From contig NZ_QVLR01000092.1 of assembly GCF_014822185.1 (NCBI RefSeq), positions 38,656 to 102,655 of the forward strand: a DNA stretch of 64,000 nucleotides, written 5' to 3'. Shown here piece after piece: positions 44,504-54,984 of this stretch. The stretch comes from Azoarcus sp. Aa7. Lineage in GTDB: Bacteria; Pseudomonadota; Gammaproteobacteria; Burkholderiales; Rhodocyclaceae. Under the pieces are notes generated by a model. The model saw only the letters and a program-made list of their open reading frames with translations. It had not been told where the DNA came from and ran no database searches. Within the stretch, counting starts at the first letter, position 1; the number at the start of each line of letters is the position of its first letter. A program made the position numbers and the translations under genes.

Positions 44504-45346
44504 TCATCGATTGTTGCGCGCCATGAATACGAGCCGCTCGAACAGATGTAGATCCTGCTCGTTCTTCAGCAGCGCGCCGGCAAGGGGCGGCACGACCGCG
44601 CGCTGGTCCTGCGAGCGCAGGGCCTCGGGAGGAATGTCCTCTGCCACCAGCAGCTTCAGCCAGTCGATCAGCTCCGAGGTCGAAGGCTTCTTCTTCAGGC
44701 CCGGAACGTCGCGCAGCCCGAAGAACACCTCGAGCGCCTCGCGCAGGAGATCCTTCTTCAGGTCCGGGAAGTGCACGTCCACGATCCGCTGCATCGTGTC
44801 GCGGTCCGGGAAGCGGATGTAGTGGAAGAAGCAGCGACGCAGGAAGGCGTCGGGCAACTCCTTCTCGTTGTTCGAGGTGATGAAGACGATGGGCCGGTGG
44901 CGCGCCTGGATCGTCTTGCGCGTCTCGTACACGTGGAATTCCATGCGGTCGAGTTCGCGCAGCAGGTCGTTGGGAAATTCGATGTCCGCCTTGTCGACCT
45001 CGTCGATCAGCACCACGCACGGGCTTTCAGACTCGAAGGCCTGCCACAGCACGCCCTTGACGATGTAATTGGCAATGTCCTTGACGCGGTCGTCGCCCAG
45101 CTGCGAGTCGCGCAGGCGCGAAACGGCATCGTATTCGTACAGGCCCTGCTGGGCCTTGGTGGTCGACTTGATGTGCCACTGCAGCAGGGGCAGACCCAGC
45201 GCTTCGGCCACCTCTTCGGCCAGCATGGTCTTGCCCGTGCCGGGCTCGCCCTTGATCAGGAGCGGCCGCTGCAGCTTGATCGCCGCGTTCACCGCGAGCA
45301 TCAGGTCGGGGGTGGCCACGTAATCGCGTGATCCTTCGAAACGCAT
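44504..45346 (-). CDS. MoxR-family AAA+ ATPase
   Basis: This 280-residue AAA+ protein has Walker A (IKGEPGTGKTML), Walker B (VVLIDEVDKAD), sensor 1 (VFITSNN) and the MoxR-type DAFLRRCFFHYIRFPD arginine-finger region. With the VWA protein it forms a MoxR/VWA remodelling pair, which is known in other bacteria to activate metalloenzymes. It is the first gene of that pair; the next gene upstream is the kinase hybrid, 55 bases away. Confidence 0.93.
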   Translation of the reverse strand: MRFEGSRDYVATPDLMLAVNAAIKLQRPLLIKGEPGTGKTMLAEEVAEALGLPLLQWHIKSTTKAQQGLYEYDAVSRLRDSQLGDDRVKDIANYIVKGVLWQAFESESPCVVLIDEVDKADIEFPNDLLRELDRMEFHVYETRKTIQARHRPIVFITSNNEKELPDAFLRRCFFHYIRFPDRDTMQRIVDVHFPDLKKDLLREALEVFFGLRDVPGLKKKPSTSELIDWLKLLVAEDIPPEALRSQDQRAVVPPLAGALLKNEQDLHLFERLVFMARNNR

Positions 45347-45401
45347 GGGGGGTCCTCTCGTTGGCGAGCCCCGATTATATGGGCTCCACCAACTGAGGAT
45401 A

Positions 45402-46544
45402 CTATGAGTTCAGCGCCGCGGCCGGTATCGGCCATTCGAGATGGAAGGTTGCGCCCTGTCCGGGAGCGCTTTCGGCCCAGCACCGTCCCTGCATACGTGC
45501 GGCTGCCTTGCGCACGATCGCCAGCCCGATCCCCGTGCCGGGATACTCGTCGTCGCGGTGCAGCCGATGAAAGATGTCGAAGATGCGCTCATGGTGGTGC
45601 ATGTCGAAGCCGATGCCGTTGTCGCACACCGAGATGTGGCACCGGCCCACCTTGCTGGTGCAGGCGATGACGATGCGGGGATTGGCTGCCCCCGCCGAAA
45701 ATTTGAGCGCGTTGCCGAGCAGGTTGCGCAACGCATGCATCAGGCCGCTGCGATCTGCCAGGATCGAAGAGCAGGAAGGCGCAAGCTCCACCGTGGCGCC
45801 GTTGCGGCCGATTTCCTCGTTGAAGTCTGCGAGCAGCTGTGACGTCAGCTCGCGCACGTCGATCTCCTCGAAGGCCGTCGGCGCACGTTCGACGCGCGAA
45901 TATTCGAGCAGATCGTCGATCAGGAGGCCCATGCGCTCGGTTCCCTCCAGAATTTTCTCCAGGGAGGATCGCCCGTCCGCGGAAAGTCGGGTGGCTTCGC
46001 TCGATGCGAGCAGGCTGCCATAGCCGTTGATCGCGCGGAGAGGCGACTTGAGATCGTGCGCGACCGCGTAAGTGAAAGATTCCAGCTCACGGTTGGCCCC
46101 GCGCAGCGCTGCGTTGGTACGCGCCAGTTCGTCGCGCGATCTTTCCAGGTCGCGGTACAGCCCCAGGGTGCGCATCGCCGACCGCAGCTTCGCCTCGAGG
46201 ATCTCGAACTCCACGGGCTTCACGAGGTAATCGTCACCGCCGGCGTGAAGACCCTCGACCAGATTGGCGCAACCGCCGAGTACGGTCATGTAGATCACCG
46301 GCACCCAGCGTCCGTCGCATATCGATTTGATCCGCCGCGTCGTCTCGAAACCGTCGATGCCCGGCAGTATGACGTCCATGAGCACGAGATCCGAGGGCGC
46401 TGCAGCGAACAGGTCGAGCGCGATTTCCCCGGTTTCAGCGAGCCGGACATTCTGTCCGAGACTCTGCAGCAGCATGGCCATGCGTTCGCCCTGGAGCGGA
46501 TCATCCTCCACGAGCAGAATCGAAAGTTCGGGTAGCGCTTCCAT
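45402..46544 (-). CDS. Receiver-histidine kinase hybrid
   Basis: This 380-residue soluble protein joins an N-terminal response-regulator receiver (phosphoacceptor Asp57 in LVLMDVILPG, Lys109 in LVKPVEF) to a HisKA domain (His163 in AVAHDLKSPLR) and an HATPase_c domain (NALKFSAG, DNGIGFDM, GTGIGLAIV). It lacks membrane helices and PAS domains. This receiver-first form suggests it receives phosphate or a signal from another kinase and passes it on, as in bacteriophytochrome-like or photosensor relays. Signal unknown. Confidence 0.92.
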   Translation of the reverse strand: MEALPELSILLVEDDPLQGERMAMLLQSLGQNVRLAETGEIALDLFAAAPSDLVLMDVILPGIDGFETTRRIKSICDGRWVPVIYMTVLGGCANLVEGLHAGGDDYLVKPVEFEILEAKLRSAMRTLGLYRDLERSRDELARTNAALRGANRELESFTYAVAHDLKSPLRAINGYGSLLASSEATRLSADGRSSLEKILEGTERMGLLIDDLLEYSRVERAPTAFEEIDVRELTSQLLADFNEEIGRNGATVELAPSCSSILADRSGLMHALRNLLGNALKFSAGAANPRIVIACTSKVGRCHISVCDNGIGFDMHHHERIFDIFHRLHRDDEYPGTGIGLAIVRKAAARMQGRCWAESAPGQGATFHLEWPIPAAALNS

Positions 46545-46646
46545 GTCCGGCTGGACTCCTCGGGAACGCGCCTGCGGCGCTGCAGGCCCCGGGGCAGGGC
46601 GCCAGCGGCACCCGCGCGCGGCTGCGTCAGCGCAGTCTACACCGCA

Positions 46647-47072
46647 TCAACCTGCGCGACGAAGCACGCAGCTGACATAAGCCTCGCCGTCGGGTTGCCG
46701 GTTGTTCCTCTGTGCATCGAACATCGTCTCGCCGAGGCACTCGAGAACGTCGTGCAGGGCAGAGTGGCGATCGCCGCGGCGCGCCTGGCAGGACTCGAAC
46801 GCGGCGCGCAAGCCGGGGGGCTGGTCGATCGACAGCTGTTCCTCGATTGCGAGATGCAGCGAGAGATGCAGGAAGGGATTGAGTTGCCCGCCCTCGGGCG
46901 AAAACTCCTTGGCGACCGCTTCGGGATCCTCGAGCAGCGCGTGATATTCCGGGTGGAGCAGAATCAGGTCGTTGGCCATGTGCTCGATCGGCGTCAGAAC
47001 CTCCTTCGCGCGGTATTTCCGCCAGCTGTCGATGAAGAAGGTACGGACCTGATCGCGGGATGGATTGAACAT
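46647..47072 (-). CDS. DUF1841-family protein
   Basis: This 141-residue protein begins MFNPSRDQVRTFFIDSWRKY and has HPEYHALLED and HLSLHLAIEEQLSIDQPPG, a pattern of betaproteobacterial DUF1841 proteins. It has no signal peptide or membrane segment. It ends the rnf-nth transcript, 21 bases after nth. The histidine-rich core (HLSLHLAIE) could bind metal. No function is known. Confidence 0.85.
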   Translation of the reverse strand: MFNPSRDQVRTFFIDSWRKYRAKEVLTPIEHMANDLILLHPEYHALLEDPEAVAKEFSPEGGQLNPFLHLSLHLAIEEQLSIDQPPGLRAAFESCQARRGDRHSALHDVLECLGETMFDAQRNNRQPDGEAYVSCVLRRAG

Positions 47073-47093
47073 TTGGTCTCGGTTGGTGGTGGG

Positions 47094-47726
47094 TTAGGCG
47101 GTCTTGTCGCGGTAATCGCACAAGTCGCGCACGCGGCACTCGCCGCATTTGGGCTTGCGCGCGGTGCATATGTAGCGGCCGTGCAGGATGAGCCAGTGGT
47201 GGGCGTCCCGCAGGTAGTCCTTGGGCACGCGGCGCATCAGCGCGTGCTCGACGGCCAGGACATCCTTGCCGGGCGCCAGCCCGGTACGGTTCGCAAGGCG
47301 GAAGATGTGCGTATCGACAGCCATCACCGGCTCGCCGAACACCGTGTTCAACACCACGTTGGCGGTCTTCCGCCCGACCCCGGGCAGTGCCTCCAGTGCG
47401 GCGCGGTCGCGCGGCACCTCGCCGCCGTGGCGTTCGAGCAGCAGGTGCGACAGCGCGACGACGTTCCTGGCCTTGTTGCGATACAGGCCGATGGTACGGA
47501 TATGCGCGGCGACGCCTTCCTCGCCCAGCGTGATGATCGCCTCCGGCGTCGGCGCATCCACGAACAGCCCTCGCGTCGCGAGGTTCACGCTCTTGTCGGT
47601 CGCCTGGGCGGACAGGACCACGGCCACCAGCAGCTGGAACGGCGATCCATATTCGAGTTCGGTCGTCGGATGCGGATTCGCTTCGGCGAGACGGCGAAAG
47701 AACTCGCGGATGGACTCCCGTTTCAT
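47094..47726 (-). CDS. nth: Endonuclease III (DNA glycosylase/AP lyase)
   Basis: This 210-residue enzyme removes oxidised pyrimidines. The helix-hairpin-helix is LPGVGRKTANVV with the catalytic lysine, followed by VDTHIFRLANR with the catalytic aspartate. The C-terminal iron-sulfur site is C-x6-C-x2-C-x5-C (CTARKPKCGECRVRDLC). It follows rnfE by 14 bases, so it is probably in the rnf operon, an arrangement common in proteobacteria. Confidence 0.96.
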   Translation of the reverse strand: MKRESIREFFRRLAEANPHPTTELEYGSPFQLLVAVVLSAQATDKSVNLATRGLFVDAPTPEAIITLGEEGVAAHIRTIGLYRNKARNVVALSHLLLERHGGEVPRDRAALEALPGVGRKTANVVLNTVFGEPVMAVDTHIFRLANRTGLAPGKDVLAVEHALMRRVPKDYLRDAHHWLILHGRYICTARKPKCGECRVRDLCDYRDKTA

Positions 47727-47740
47727 GCCTGCAGCCGGAA

Positions 47741-48439
47741 TCAGGCCGCGGACGCAGGCTGGTCGGCTGCCGGTGCGACGGGCCCCTGTGCTGCGCCCTT
47801 CCTTTTCGCCGCGCGAGTGCGGATCACGTTCGACAGCGCGATCAGGCACGCGAGAGCGAAGAAGGCACCGGGGGGAAGGATGCCGATCAGGAAGCCGGGA
47901 TAGTCGGGACCGAACACGGAAATCGGGGAAAGGCCCGGAAAGAGCATCTCGATACCGGAGAACAGGGTGCCGTTGCCCGCCAGTTCGCGCAGTCCGCCCA
48001 GTACGGAAAGAAGGCAGACGAGACCCAGGCCCATCATGATGCCATCGACCGTCGACGAAACCGGATCGTTCTTCGCCGCATAGGCTTCCACGCGTGCAAG
48101 GACGATGCAGTTCGTCACGATCAGGGGAATGAAGATGCCCAGCACCAGATAGAGATCGTGGAAGTACGCATTGAAGGCGAGGTCGACGACCGTGGTCAGT
48201 GCGGCGATGATCAGGATGAAGACCGGGATGCGGATCTCGTAGGGGATGAAGTTCCGCAGCGAGGCGACGGCGAGGTTCGACACCGCCATCACCATCACGG
48301 TGGCCAATCCAAGGCTCGCGGCATTCACGATGCTCGTGCTCACCGCGAGAATCGGACACAGGCCGAGCAACTGCACGAGGCCGGTGTTCTGGCGCCACAG
48401 GCCGTTCCAGGCCGCTTCGCGAAAGCTTTGCAGGTTCAT
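47741..48439 (-). CDS. rnfE: Electron transport complex subunit RnfE
   Basis: This 232-residue integral membrane subunit of the Rnf complex has six hydrophobic helices and the paired motif LGLCPILAVSTS (first half) and IPLIVTNCIVLARVEAYA (second half), whose cysteines face the membrane iron site shared with RnfA. ATG 48439 was chosen; the longer frame to 48490 overlaps the rnfG end. A C-terminal alanine/proline tail (about 25 residues) is extra. Confidence 0.95.
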   Translation of the reverse strand: MNLQSFREAAWNGLWRQNTGLVQLLGLCPILAVSTSIVNAASLGLATVMVMAVSNLAVASLRNFIPYEIRIPVFILIIAALTTVVDLAFNAYFHDLYLVLGIFIPLIVTNCIVLARVEAYAAKNDPVSSTVDGIMMGLGLVCLLSVLGGLRELAGNGTLFSGIEMLFPGLSPISVFGPDYPGFLIGILPPGAFFALACLIALSNVIRTRAAKRKGAAQGPVAPAADQPASAA

Positions 48440-48452
48440 TGCGCGTTCTCCG

Positions 48453-49115
48453 TCAGAGTCTTCCGCCTGCCTGCGCTGCGAACAGCGCATCGCGTTGGCG
48501 GATTGCGTAGTCGACGGCCCGCGCGGTCGCGTTCGTCACCGCGCGGGCGCTGATCGTCGCGCCGCTGCGGTAGGTGAAGGTTCCGCCGTCGCGTTTGACC
48601 TTCCATTTGTCGAGCCCTACGTCCGGGAACGACACGCCCGTGAACTGTCCGATCCACGGTTGCGACTTGTTGCGGTCCTTGTTCGGATCGACGTAGTCGC
48701 CCAAGCCCGGTGTTTCCCGGTGTCCCGTGACACGGACGCCGCTCACGCGCCCGTCGACGCCGACTGCGATCACCAGCTGGATCCGTCCCGCGTAGCCGTC
48801 GGGGGCCACGACCTCCATCACCAGTGCGGCGGGCTGGCCGGCCAGGCGCGCACGGTAGAGATGTCCGCCCTGATCGAGGCCGAGTTCCGGAGTCGGGCCG
48901 AGCGCGACGGAATCGTCCAACAGCACGTTGTCGTAGGAGGAGGGCGGCAGCACCTCCCTGATCAGGCGCATTTTCCCTTCGAGCGCAGAGGCCTCGATCG
49001 CCGGACGGGTGAGTTCGAAAGTCGCGGACATGAGCGCCGTGAACACCACGGTGAACAGCACCATGATCCCGGCCGTACGCACGGAAGTCCGTGCTGCAGT
49101 GTAACGGGCGCTCAT
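48453..49115 (-). CDS. rnfG: Electron transport complex subunit RnfG
   Basis: This 220-residue subunit has one N-terminal transmembrane helix (GIMVLFTVVFTALMSATFEL) and a periplasmic FMN-binding domain. The covalent flavin motif is SGATISARAV, with the threonine as attachment site. ETPGLGDYVD and FTGVSFPD are further Rnf/NqrC-like blocks. Its start overlaps the rnfD stop by 4 bases. Confidence 0.95.
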   Translation of the reverse strand: MSARYTAARTSVRTAGIMVLFTVVFTALMSATFELTRPAIEASALEGKMRLIREVLPPSSYDNVLLDDSVALGPTPELGLDQGGHLYRARLAGQPAALVMEVVAPDGYAGRIQLVIAVGVDGRVSGVRVTGHRETPGLGDYVDPNKDRNKSQPWIGQFTGVSFPDVGLDKWKVKRDGGTFTYRSGATISARAVTNATARAVDYAIRQRDALFAAQAGGRL

Positions 49116-50131
49116 CTTGCCTTGTCTCCCTTGTCTCCCTTGTACCCGAAGACCCGCGGTTGCGTATTCATGTCGATCAGCGGTACGCAGATGTTCAGCA
49201 GAAGGACCGCGAAGGCGACGCCTTCAGGGAAGGCGCCAAAGGTACGGATGATATAGGCCACCAACGCAATGCAGGCGGCGAAGATCAGCTTGCCGCGCGG
49301 CGTGGTCGCGCCCGAGACCGGATCGGTGACGATGAAGAACGCACCCAGCATGGCGCCGCCGCTGGCGAGGTGGAACAGCGGGGACGCGTAGTGCGTGGGA
49401 TCGGCAAGCCAGAATGCCGCCGAGATCGCCGCGAGCGCGCCGAGGAAGGCCGCGGGCATGTGCCACGTGATGATTCCCCGTGCCAGCAGATACAGGCCAC
49501 CGAGGGCATACGCCGGTGCCAGCCATTCCCACCCTCGGCCACTCACCAAGCCGAAGTTCCCGCCCTGGCTCATGATGGATTGAACCGTCGCCCCCGCAGT
49601 CCGGAGGCCGGTCTTGATCGTGTCGAGCGCGGTGGCGCTCGCAATGGCGTCGAGCTCGCGTGCACCGCCCAGCACCAGCCCCAGCTGCGTGGCGAAGTCC
49701 AGCTGGCCCGCGGCGGGCCACTGCGACATGAGGGCAGGGAAGGCGACGATCATCGCGCAGTACGCAACCATCGCGGGGTTGAACGGGTTCTGTCCGAGCC
49801 CGCCATAGAGATGCTTGACCGCCACGATCGCGATCAGTACGCCGAGCATGGTCGCCCACCAAGGCAGGATGGGCGGAAAGCACAGCGCCAGCAGCCACGC
49901 GGTGACCACGGCCGACAGATCGGACAGCGCGGGGGCGAGGGGCCTGCCGCGCAGCTTGAGCACCAGTGCCTCACCGGCTAACGCCGCGATCGTCGCGATT
50001 GCAAGGTTCACGAGCACGACAGCGGCGATCTGCCACGCGTAGATGACGATCGCGGGAACCAGCGCGGTGAGGACGGCCAGCATGACCCCCTGGACGCTGG
50101 CCGGTTTGCGGATGTAAGGAGAATTGATCAT
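49112..50131 (-). CDS. rnfD: Electron transport complex subunit RnfD
   Basis: This 339-residue membrane subunit of the NqrB/RnfD family has about nine helices. GQNPFNPAMVAYC and SGATTPRGKLIFA are conserved, and SATALDTIKTG marks the covalent FMN threonine region. It lies one base after rnfC's stop and carries the flavin path through the membrane. Confidence 0.95.
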   Translation of the reverse strand: MINSPYIRKPASVQGVMLAVLTALVPAIVIYAWQIAAVVLVNLAIATIAALAGEALVLKLRGRPLAPALSDLSAVVTAWLLALCFPPILPWWATMLGVLIAIVAVKHLYGGLGQNPFNPAMVAYCAMIVAFPALMSQWPAAGQLDFATQLGLVLGGARELDAIASATALDTIKTGLRTAGATVQSIMSQGGNFGLVSGRGWEWLAPAYALGGLYLLARGIITWHMPAAFLGALAAISAAFWLADPTHYASPLFHLASGGAMLGAFFIVTDPVSGATTPRGKLIFAACIALVAYIIRTFGAFPEGVAFAVLLLNICVPLIDMNTQPRVFGYKGDKGDKAR

Positions 50132-50132
50132 G

Positions 50133-51782
50133 TCACGGCGCCTTGTCGGCGTCTTGCTGGTTGAGCTTCTCGCGGCGGGCGTCGATATCGGCGATCTCCG
50201 CCTGAACGTCGGCGCTCAGGCCGTCTGTGTTCTTGGGCGTCACTGCTGCCTGCTGTTGCTTGGCGCGCGCGAGTGCGGCGGCGACCAGGGCCTTCTTGGG
50301 GTCTTCGGCCTCGGCGGGCTGTGCCGGAGCCTCGCCCGATTCGGCCAGCTTCGCGCGAGTTTCCGCGGCCTTTGCCGCAAGCTTGGCCGCTTTTTCCTCC
50401 TTTTCGCGTTCCTGGCGGAAATTGCGGAACTCGAAACGGTCGCGAGCCTGATCGGAAGCCAGCCGTTCACGTTCGCGGGCCCAGATCTCGCCCTTGGCAA
50501 AGCGGTAGTAATCGACCAGCGGAATGCGCGAAGGGCATACGAATGCGCAGGAGCCGCATTCGATGCAGTCGAACAGGTGGTACTCCTGCGCCTTGCCGAA
50601 ATTCTTCGCGCGCGAAAACCAGTACAGCTCGAAGGGCTGCAGCTCGGCTGGGCAGGCGCGCGCGCAGGCCCCGCAGCGGATACACGGCAGTTCCGGCGGC
50701 GGCGGCGGAAAGAGTGCCGGCGAGGCGGAGATGACGCAGTTCGTGCCCTTGGTGACCGGAACGGAGAGGCTCTGCAGCTCGGTGCCCATCATCGGCCCCC
50801 CCATGATGTAGCGGTTCGTATCGGCTTTGGGGCCGGCCAGCTCCAGCAGCTCCACAACCTGGGTGCCGAGCAGCACTTCGTAGTTTCCGGGACGCGCGAC
50901 ATTGCCGGTCAGCGTGACCACGCGGGAAACGAGCGGCTCGCCGAAACGGATCGCGCGGTGTACGGCGTGGGCGGTGCCGACGTTGAAGCACTGGACGCCG
51001 AAATCGGTGCCGAGTTTGCCTTGCGGGATCTCGACGCCGGTCAGGACGCGGATCAGCTGCTTTTCACCCCCCGCCGGGTAGAGCGTGGGAACCGGAACCA
51101 CCGCGATGGCGTCGCCCAGGCCGCTCGCCGCAGCCTGCATCGCGGCAATCGCCTCCGGCTTGTTGTCCTCGATGCCCACCCGCACCTGCTTCGCGCCGAT
51201 CAGCTCGCGCAGGATCATCGCTCCCGACAGCACCTCGGGCGCACGCTCGCGCATCAGGCGATCGTCGCAAGTGATCCAGGGTTCGCATTCCGCACCGTTG
51301 ATGACCAGCGTGTCGATCCCTCGTCCGCCCCCGAGCTTCACGTGGGTCGGAAAGCCCGCGCCGCCCATGCCGACGATGCCGCAGCCTCGCAGCCAGGCGA
51401 GCGCCTCCTCGCGCGACACCGTGCGCAAATCGAGCGGCGTATGGTCGATCCAGCGGTCCTCCCCGTCCGGTTCGATCACGACCGAAAGGGTTTCCAGGCC
51501 CGACGCGTGTGCCATCGGATATGGCGCGATTTCCACGACGGTACCGGAGGTGGATGCGTGCACGCTCGTTCCGAGGCCACCTTCGCCTTCGCCGATATGC
51601 TCGCCCTTGAGCACCTTCTGCCCCGGTTCGACGAGGCAGCGCGCGGTCGAGCGGATGCTCTGGCGCAGGGGAATGACGAGGCGCTTCGGCAGCGGTGCCG
51701 TCAGGATGGGCGTCCCGGACGATTCGTTCTTGTGCGATTCGGGCTTGACCCCGCCCTTGAAGCCGAAAAGGCGGGTGATCAT
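50133..51782 (-). CDS. rnfC: Electron transport complex subunit RnfC
   Basis: This 549-residue soluble subunit binds FMN and NADH ([28 protein letters not shown]) and has two ferredoxin-type [4Fe-4S] motifs ([24 protein letters not shown]). A C-terminal alanine/lysine-rich extension of about 110 residues ([20 protein letters not shown]) is predicted to be helical. ATG 51782 overlaps the rnfB stop. NADH oxidation is coupled to ferredoxin reduction at the expense of an ion gradient. Confidence 0.95.
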   Translation of the reverse strand: MITRLFGFKGGVKPESHKNESSGTPILTAPLPKRLVIPLRQSIRSTARCLVEPGQKVLKGEHIGEGEGGLGTSVHASTSGTVVEIAPYPMAHASGLETLSVVIEPDGEDRWIDHTPLDLRTVSREEALAWLRGCGIVGMGGAGFPTHVKLGGGRGIDTLVINGAECEPWITCDDRLMRERAPEVLSGAMILRELIGAKQVRVGIEDNKPEAIAAMQAAASGLGDAIAVVPVPTLYPAGGEKQLIRVLTGVEIPQGKLGTDFGVQCFNVGTAHAVHRAIRFGEPLVSRVVTLTGNVARPGNYEVLLGTQVVELLELAGPKADTNRYIMGGPMMGTELQSLSVPVTKGTNCVISASPALFPPPPPELPCIRCGACARACPAELQPFELYWFSRAKNFGKAQEYHLFDCIECGSCAFVCPSRIPLVDYYRFAKGEIWARERERLASDQARDRFEFRNFRQEREKEEKAAKLAAKAAETRAKLAESGEAPAQPAEAEDPKKALVAAALARAKQQQAAVTPKNTDGLSADVQAEIADIDARREKLNQQDADKAP

Positions 51783-52330
51783 GCGGCGGACCTCAGTTCG
51801 TGCACCGGATATTTCCATTTCCACGTTTCAACGGTCGCCGCGACGGGCACCATCGAGATGCAGTCGACCGGGCAGGGCGCCACGCACAGCTCGCACCCGG
51901 TGCACAGCGGCGCCACCACGGTGTGCATCTGTTTCGCTGCACCGACGATCGCATCCACGGGACAGGCCTGAATGCACAGTGTGCAGCCGATGCACACCTG
52001 CTCGTCGATGCGCGCGACCGATTTCGGTTTTTCGGTGCCATGCTCTTCCGAGAGCGGCTTGACCTCGCGGCCCAGCAGGTCGGCGAGCTTGCGGATGCCC
52101 TCTTCGCCGCCCGGAGGGCACTGGTTGATGTCCGCTTCCCCGTTCGAGATGGCTTGCGCGTAGGGCTTGCAGCCCGGGTAGCCGCACTGGCCGCACTGCG
52201 TCTGGGGAAGAATGGCGTCGATCTTCTCGACCAAGGGATCGCCTTCGACCTTGAAGCGGATCGAGGCATAACCCAGTGCTGCGCCAAGCACGATGGCTAT
52301 GCCTGTCATGATGAGGAGGGCGGTCAACAT
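51779..52330 (-). CDS. rnfB: Electron transport complex subunit RnfB
   Basis: This 183-residue subunit has an N-terminal membrane helix ([20 protein letters not shown]) and an iron-sulfur domain: [13 protein letters not shown]...QCPPGG. Two ferredoxin motifs follow ([24 protein letters not shown]). It exchanges electrons with ferredoxin. It lies 98 bases after rnfA and overlaps rnfC by 4 bases. Confidence 0.96.
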   Translation of the reverse strand: MLTALLIMTGIAIVLGAALGYASIRFKVEGDPLVEKIDAILPQTQCGQCGYPGCKPYAQAISNGEADINQCPPGGEEGIRKLADLLGREVKPLSEEHGTEKPKSVARIDEQVCIGCTLCIQACPVDAIVGAAKQMHTVVAPLCTGCELCVAPCPVDCISMVPVAATVETWKWKYPVHELRSAA

Positions 52331-52427
52331 GGAGTGAGTGCCAGGTTCGAGGCGCCGGGAAACAGTCCGCTACCGGAATGCGTCGCTTGCGCCGGATCAG
52401 GTGGGGATAAGGGTTCGACGACCGGTC

Positions 52428-53012
52428 CTAGTGAAAACGGTCCAGTCCGGCGAATCCCATGAAGGCCAGGCTCATGAATCCCGCCGTGACCATTGCGATG
52501 GCCGTACCACGGAACGGTACGGGAACATCCGCGCCGTCGAGACGTTCGCGAATTCCCGCAAACAGAATCAGGGCCATGGTAAAGCCGATCGACGAACCGA
52601 AGCCGAACAGAAGGGACTCCAGCAGATCATGCCGGAGGCCGACGTTCAGCAGCGGAATGCCCAGCACCGCGCAGTTCGTCGTGATCAGCGGAAGATAGAT
52701 GCCGAGAACCTGATGAAGGACCGGGCTGGTCTTCTGGATGACCAGCTCGGTGAGCTGCACGATCGCCGCGATGACGACGATGAACGCAAGCGTGCGCATG
52801 AATGCGAGATCGAACGGTTCCAGCAGGTAGTGGTCGATCAGGTAACTCGTTCCGCACGCCAGGGTAAGCACGAACGTTGTCGCCGCGCCCATGCCGATCG
52901 CGGTCTCCAGCTTCTTGGATACGCCCATGAACGGGCACAGTCCGAGAATCCGGACGAAGACGACGTTGTTCACCAGAACAGCGCCGATGATGATGAAGAT
53001 GTAGCTGGTCAT
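52428..53012 (-). CDS. rnfA: Electron transport complex subunit RnfA
   Basis: This 194-residue membrane subunit has six helices and the paired motifs [17 protein letters not shown] and [14 protein letters not shown]. It is the first gene of rnfABCDGE. The order A-B-C-D-G-E is the usual one. It is paired with RnfE to hold a membrane iron site. Conserved glycines and cysteines are all present. Confidence 0.96.
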   Translation of the reverse strand: MTSYIFIIIGAVLVNNVVFVRILGLCPFMGVSKKLETAIGMGAATTFVLTLACGTSYLIDHYLLEPFDLAFMRTLAFIVVIAAIVQLTELVIQKTSPVLHQVLGIYLPLITTNCAVLGIPLLNVGLRHDLLESLLFGFGSSIGFTMALILFAGIRERLDGADVPVPFRGTAIAMVTAGFMSLAFMGFAGLDRFH

Positions 53013-53040
53013 GTTCGAGAACCGGTTGGTATCCGCGGAA

Positions 53041-53094
53041 TTATGTCCCGCCGTTATGTCCCGCTCAACCCTGAACGGGTTATAGGCATATGCC
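53041..53094. promoter_or_regulatory. Repeats upstream of rnfA
   Basis: TTATGTCCCGC occurs twice at 53041-53051 and 53054-53064 as an 11-base direct repeat 13 bases apart. AACCC-TGAAC-GGGTT at 53068-53082 and the palindrome GGCATATGCC at 53085-53094 follow. The block lies 29-82 bases upstream of the rnfA start, where a regulator could act. Confidence 0.45.
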
Positions 53095-53118
53095 TTTGGG
53101 GGCCATCAAGCAGCGGCG

Positions 53119-54141
53119 TCAGCGGTCCGCGCCAAAATCGGCGGTTGCCCGCACACACTCCTGCACGAGCGCCGGCCCGCGATAAATCAGGCCGCTGTAC
53201 AACTGCACCAGTTGCGCCCCGGCTTCGAGCTTGGCCCGCGCGCCACGCCCGTCCAGCACGCCGCCAGCGGCGATGATCGGGAGCTCGCCGGCGAGCGCCT
53301 GCGCAAGCTGGGCGACGACCGCGGTCGAGGCTTCGAACACCGGCGCGCCGGACAGGCCGCCCTGCTGCTCGCCGTAACGCACGCCCTGGACCTTTTCGCG
53401 CGAGATCGTGGTGTTCGTCGCGATCACCCCGTCGATGCGATGGCGCCGCAGGGCATCCGCGATGTTGACCACTTGGGCAGGCTCCAGATCCGGGGCGATC
53501 TTGAGGGTCAGCGGCACGTATCGACCGTGTTTGTCCGCCAATCGTGCCTGCCGCTCCTTCAGTCGGCCGAGCAGGTCGTCCAGTTCCGACTCGCCCTGCA
53601 ACTGACGCAGGTTCTTGGTGTTCGGGGAGGAAATATTCACCGTCACATAGCTTGCCAGCGCATACACCTTGTCGAGACAGGCCAGATAGTCGTCAGCGGC
53701 ATTTTCGATCGGCGTGTCGAAATTCTTGCCGATGTTGATTCCCAGAATGCCCTTGAATTTCGCCGCACCGACGTTCGCGACCAGGGCGTCGACGCCATGG
53801 TTGTTGAAGCCCATGCGGTTGATGATGCCGCGCACCTCGGGGAGGCGGAACAGCCGCGGGCGGGGATTGCCTGGCTGCGGGCGCGGGGTGACCGTGCCGA
53901 TCTCGATGAAACCGAAGCCGAACCGCGCAAGACCGTCTATGGCTTCGCCGTTCTTGTCCAGTCCGGCGGCCAGGCCGATGCGATTGGGGAAGCGGAGTCC
54001 CATGACCTCGACCGGATCGGCCGGCGCCGGTCTGCCTGCGGGAAGAAAGCGGCCGGTTAGGTTGAGGGTGGCGAGGGAAAATTCGTGCGCGGTTTCCGCG
54101 TCGAGCGAGAACAGGATGGGGCGGGCGATATCGTATAGCAT
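53119..54141 (-). CDS. pyrD: Dihydroorotate dehydrogenase, class 2 (quinone-dependent)
   Basis: This 340-residue FMN enzyme oxidises dihydroorotate for pyrimidine synthesis and passes electrons to quinone. The N-terminal membrane-association helix ([21 protein letters not shown]) is present. [14 protein letters not shown] holds the catalytic Ser, and [11 protein letters not shown] and AAGGVLDG match the class 2 type. It precedes rnfA by 106 bases on the same strand. Confidence 0.96.
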   Translation of the reverse strand: MLYDIARPILFSLDAETAHEFSLATLNLTGRFLPAGRPAPADPVEVMGLRFPNRIGLAAGLDKNGEAIDGLARFGFGFIEIGTVTPRPQPGNPRPRLFRLPEVRGIINRMGFNNHGVDALVANVGAAKFKGILGINIGKNFDTPIENAADDYLACLDKVYALASYVTVNISSPNTKNLRQLQGESELDDLLGRLKERQARLADKHGRYVPLTLKIAPDLEPAQVVNIADALRRHRIDGVIATNTTISREKVQGVRYGEQQGGLSGAPVFEASTAVVAQLAQALAGELPIIAAGGVLDGRGARAKLEAGAQLVQLYSGLIYRGPALVQECVRATADFGADR

Positions 54142-54227
54142 CCGCGAATTCTACCGTTTCGCGCGGGACCTCGCCCCCCGGATTTCCGAAGAAGGCGCTT
54201 GCCTGCGGCCGGCATGCATCCCGTTCG

Positions 54228-54968
54228 CTATTCCGATTCCGAATCCGTCAGCGGATCGAGCGGGCGCCATTCGCCCCGGATGCGTCCTTCAAGGGGTCGG
54301 AAGCGGATCTTGTAAGTCATCTTCCGGCTGTCCTTGATCCAGTACCCCAGGTAGAGGTAGGGCAGATGCAGCCGGCGGCACACTTCGATCTGCCACAACA
54401 CGCCGTAGGTCCCGTAGCTGGCTTTCTGGTCGTCAGGATCGAAGAAGGTATAGACGCTGGACAAACCGTCGCTCAGGCGGTCGATCACACTGACCATGCG
54501 CAGGACGCCCTGCTCGCGGAATTCGACTACGCGCGTATCGACCTGGCTCTGCAACAGGAAATGCGCGTACTGCTCGCGGTTGTCCTGATCCATCCCCCCG
54601 CCCGCGTGTCGCGAACCCTGATAACGCTGGTAGAGGGCGTAGTGCTCTTCCGAAAACGCGAGATCCTGCTCGCGTGCCTCGAGCGTACAGTGCCGCGCCC
54701 AGCTTCGCCGCTGGCTGCGGTCGGGAACAAAAGCATCCACCGGGATCCGCACCGGCACGCAGGCGCGGCAATGATCGCAGTAGGGGCGGTAGGTGAACAT
54801 GCCGCTGCGCCGGAAGCCGTTACGGACGAGCTCGCTGTACACGGGCGTGTCGATGAGGTGCCCGGGCGTCGCGACCTGCGAACGTGCCACCCGTTCCGGA
54901 AGGTAAGAGCACGCATAAGGCGCCGTCGCGTAGAACTGGATGAGTGCGTACGGGTAGTCTTTCTGCAT
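54228..54968 (-). CDS. bpt: Aspartate/glutamate leucyltransferase (Bpt)
   Basis: This 246-residue aminoacyl-tRNA-protein transferase adds leucine to proteins starting with Asp or Glu, marking them for Clp[41 protein letters not shown] and [19 protein letters not shown] are typical of the ATE1/Bpt family. It follows aat by 16 bases, giving an N-end-rule pair. Confidence 0.93.
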   Translation of the reverse strand: MQKDYPYALIQFYATAPYACSYLPERVARSQVATPGHLIDTPVYSELVRNGFRRSGMFTYRPYCDHCRACVPVRIPVDAFVPDRSQRRSWARHCTLEAREQDLAFSEEHYALYQRYQGSRHAGGGMDQDNREQYAHFLLQSQVDTRVVEFREQGVLRMVSVIDRLSDGLSSVYTFFDPDDQKASYGTYGVLWQIEVCRRLHLPYLYLGYWIKDSRKMTYKIRFRPLEGRIRGEWRPLDPLTDSESE

Positions 54969-54984
54969 GTCTGCGAGTGTATGT

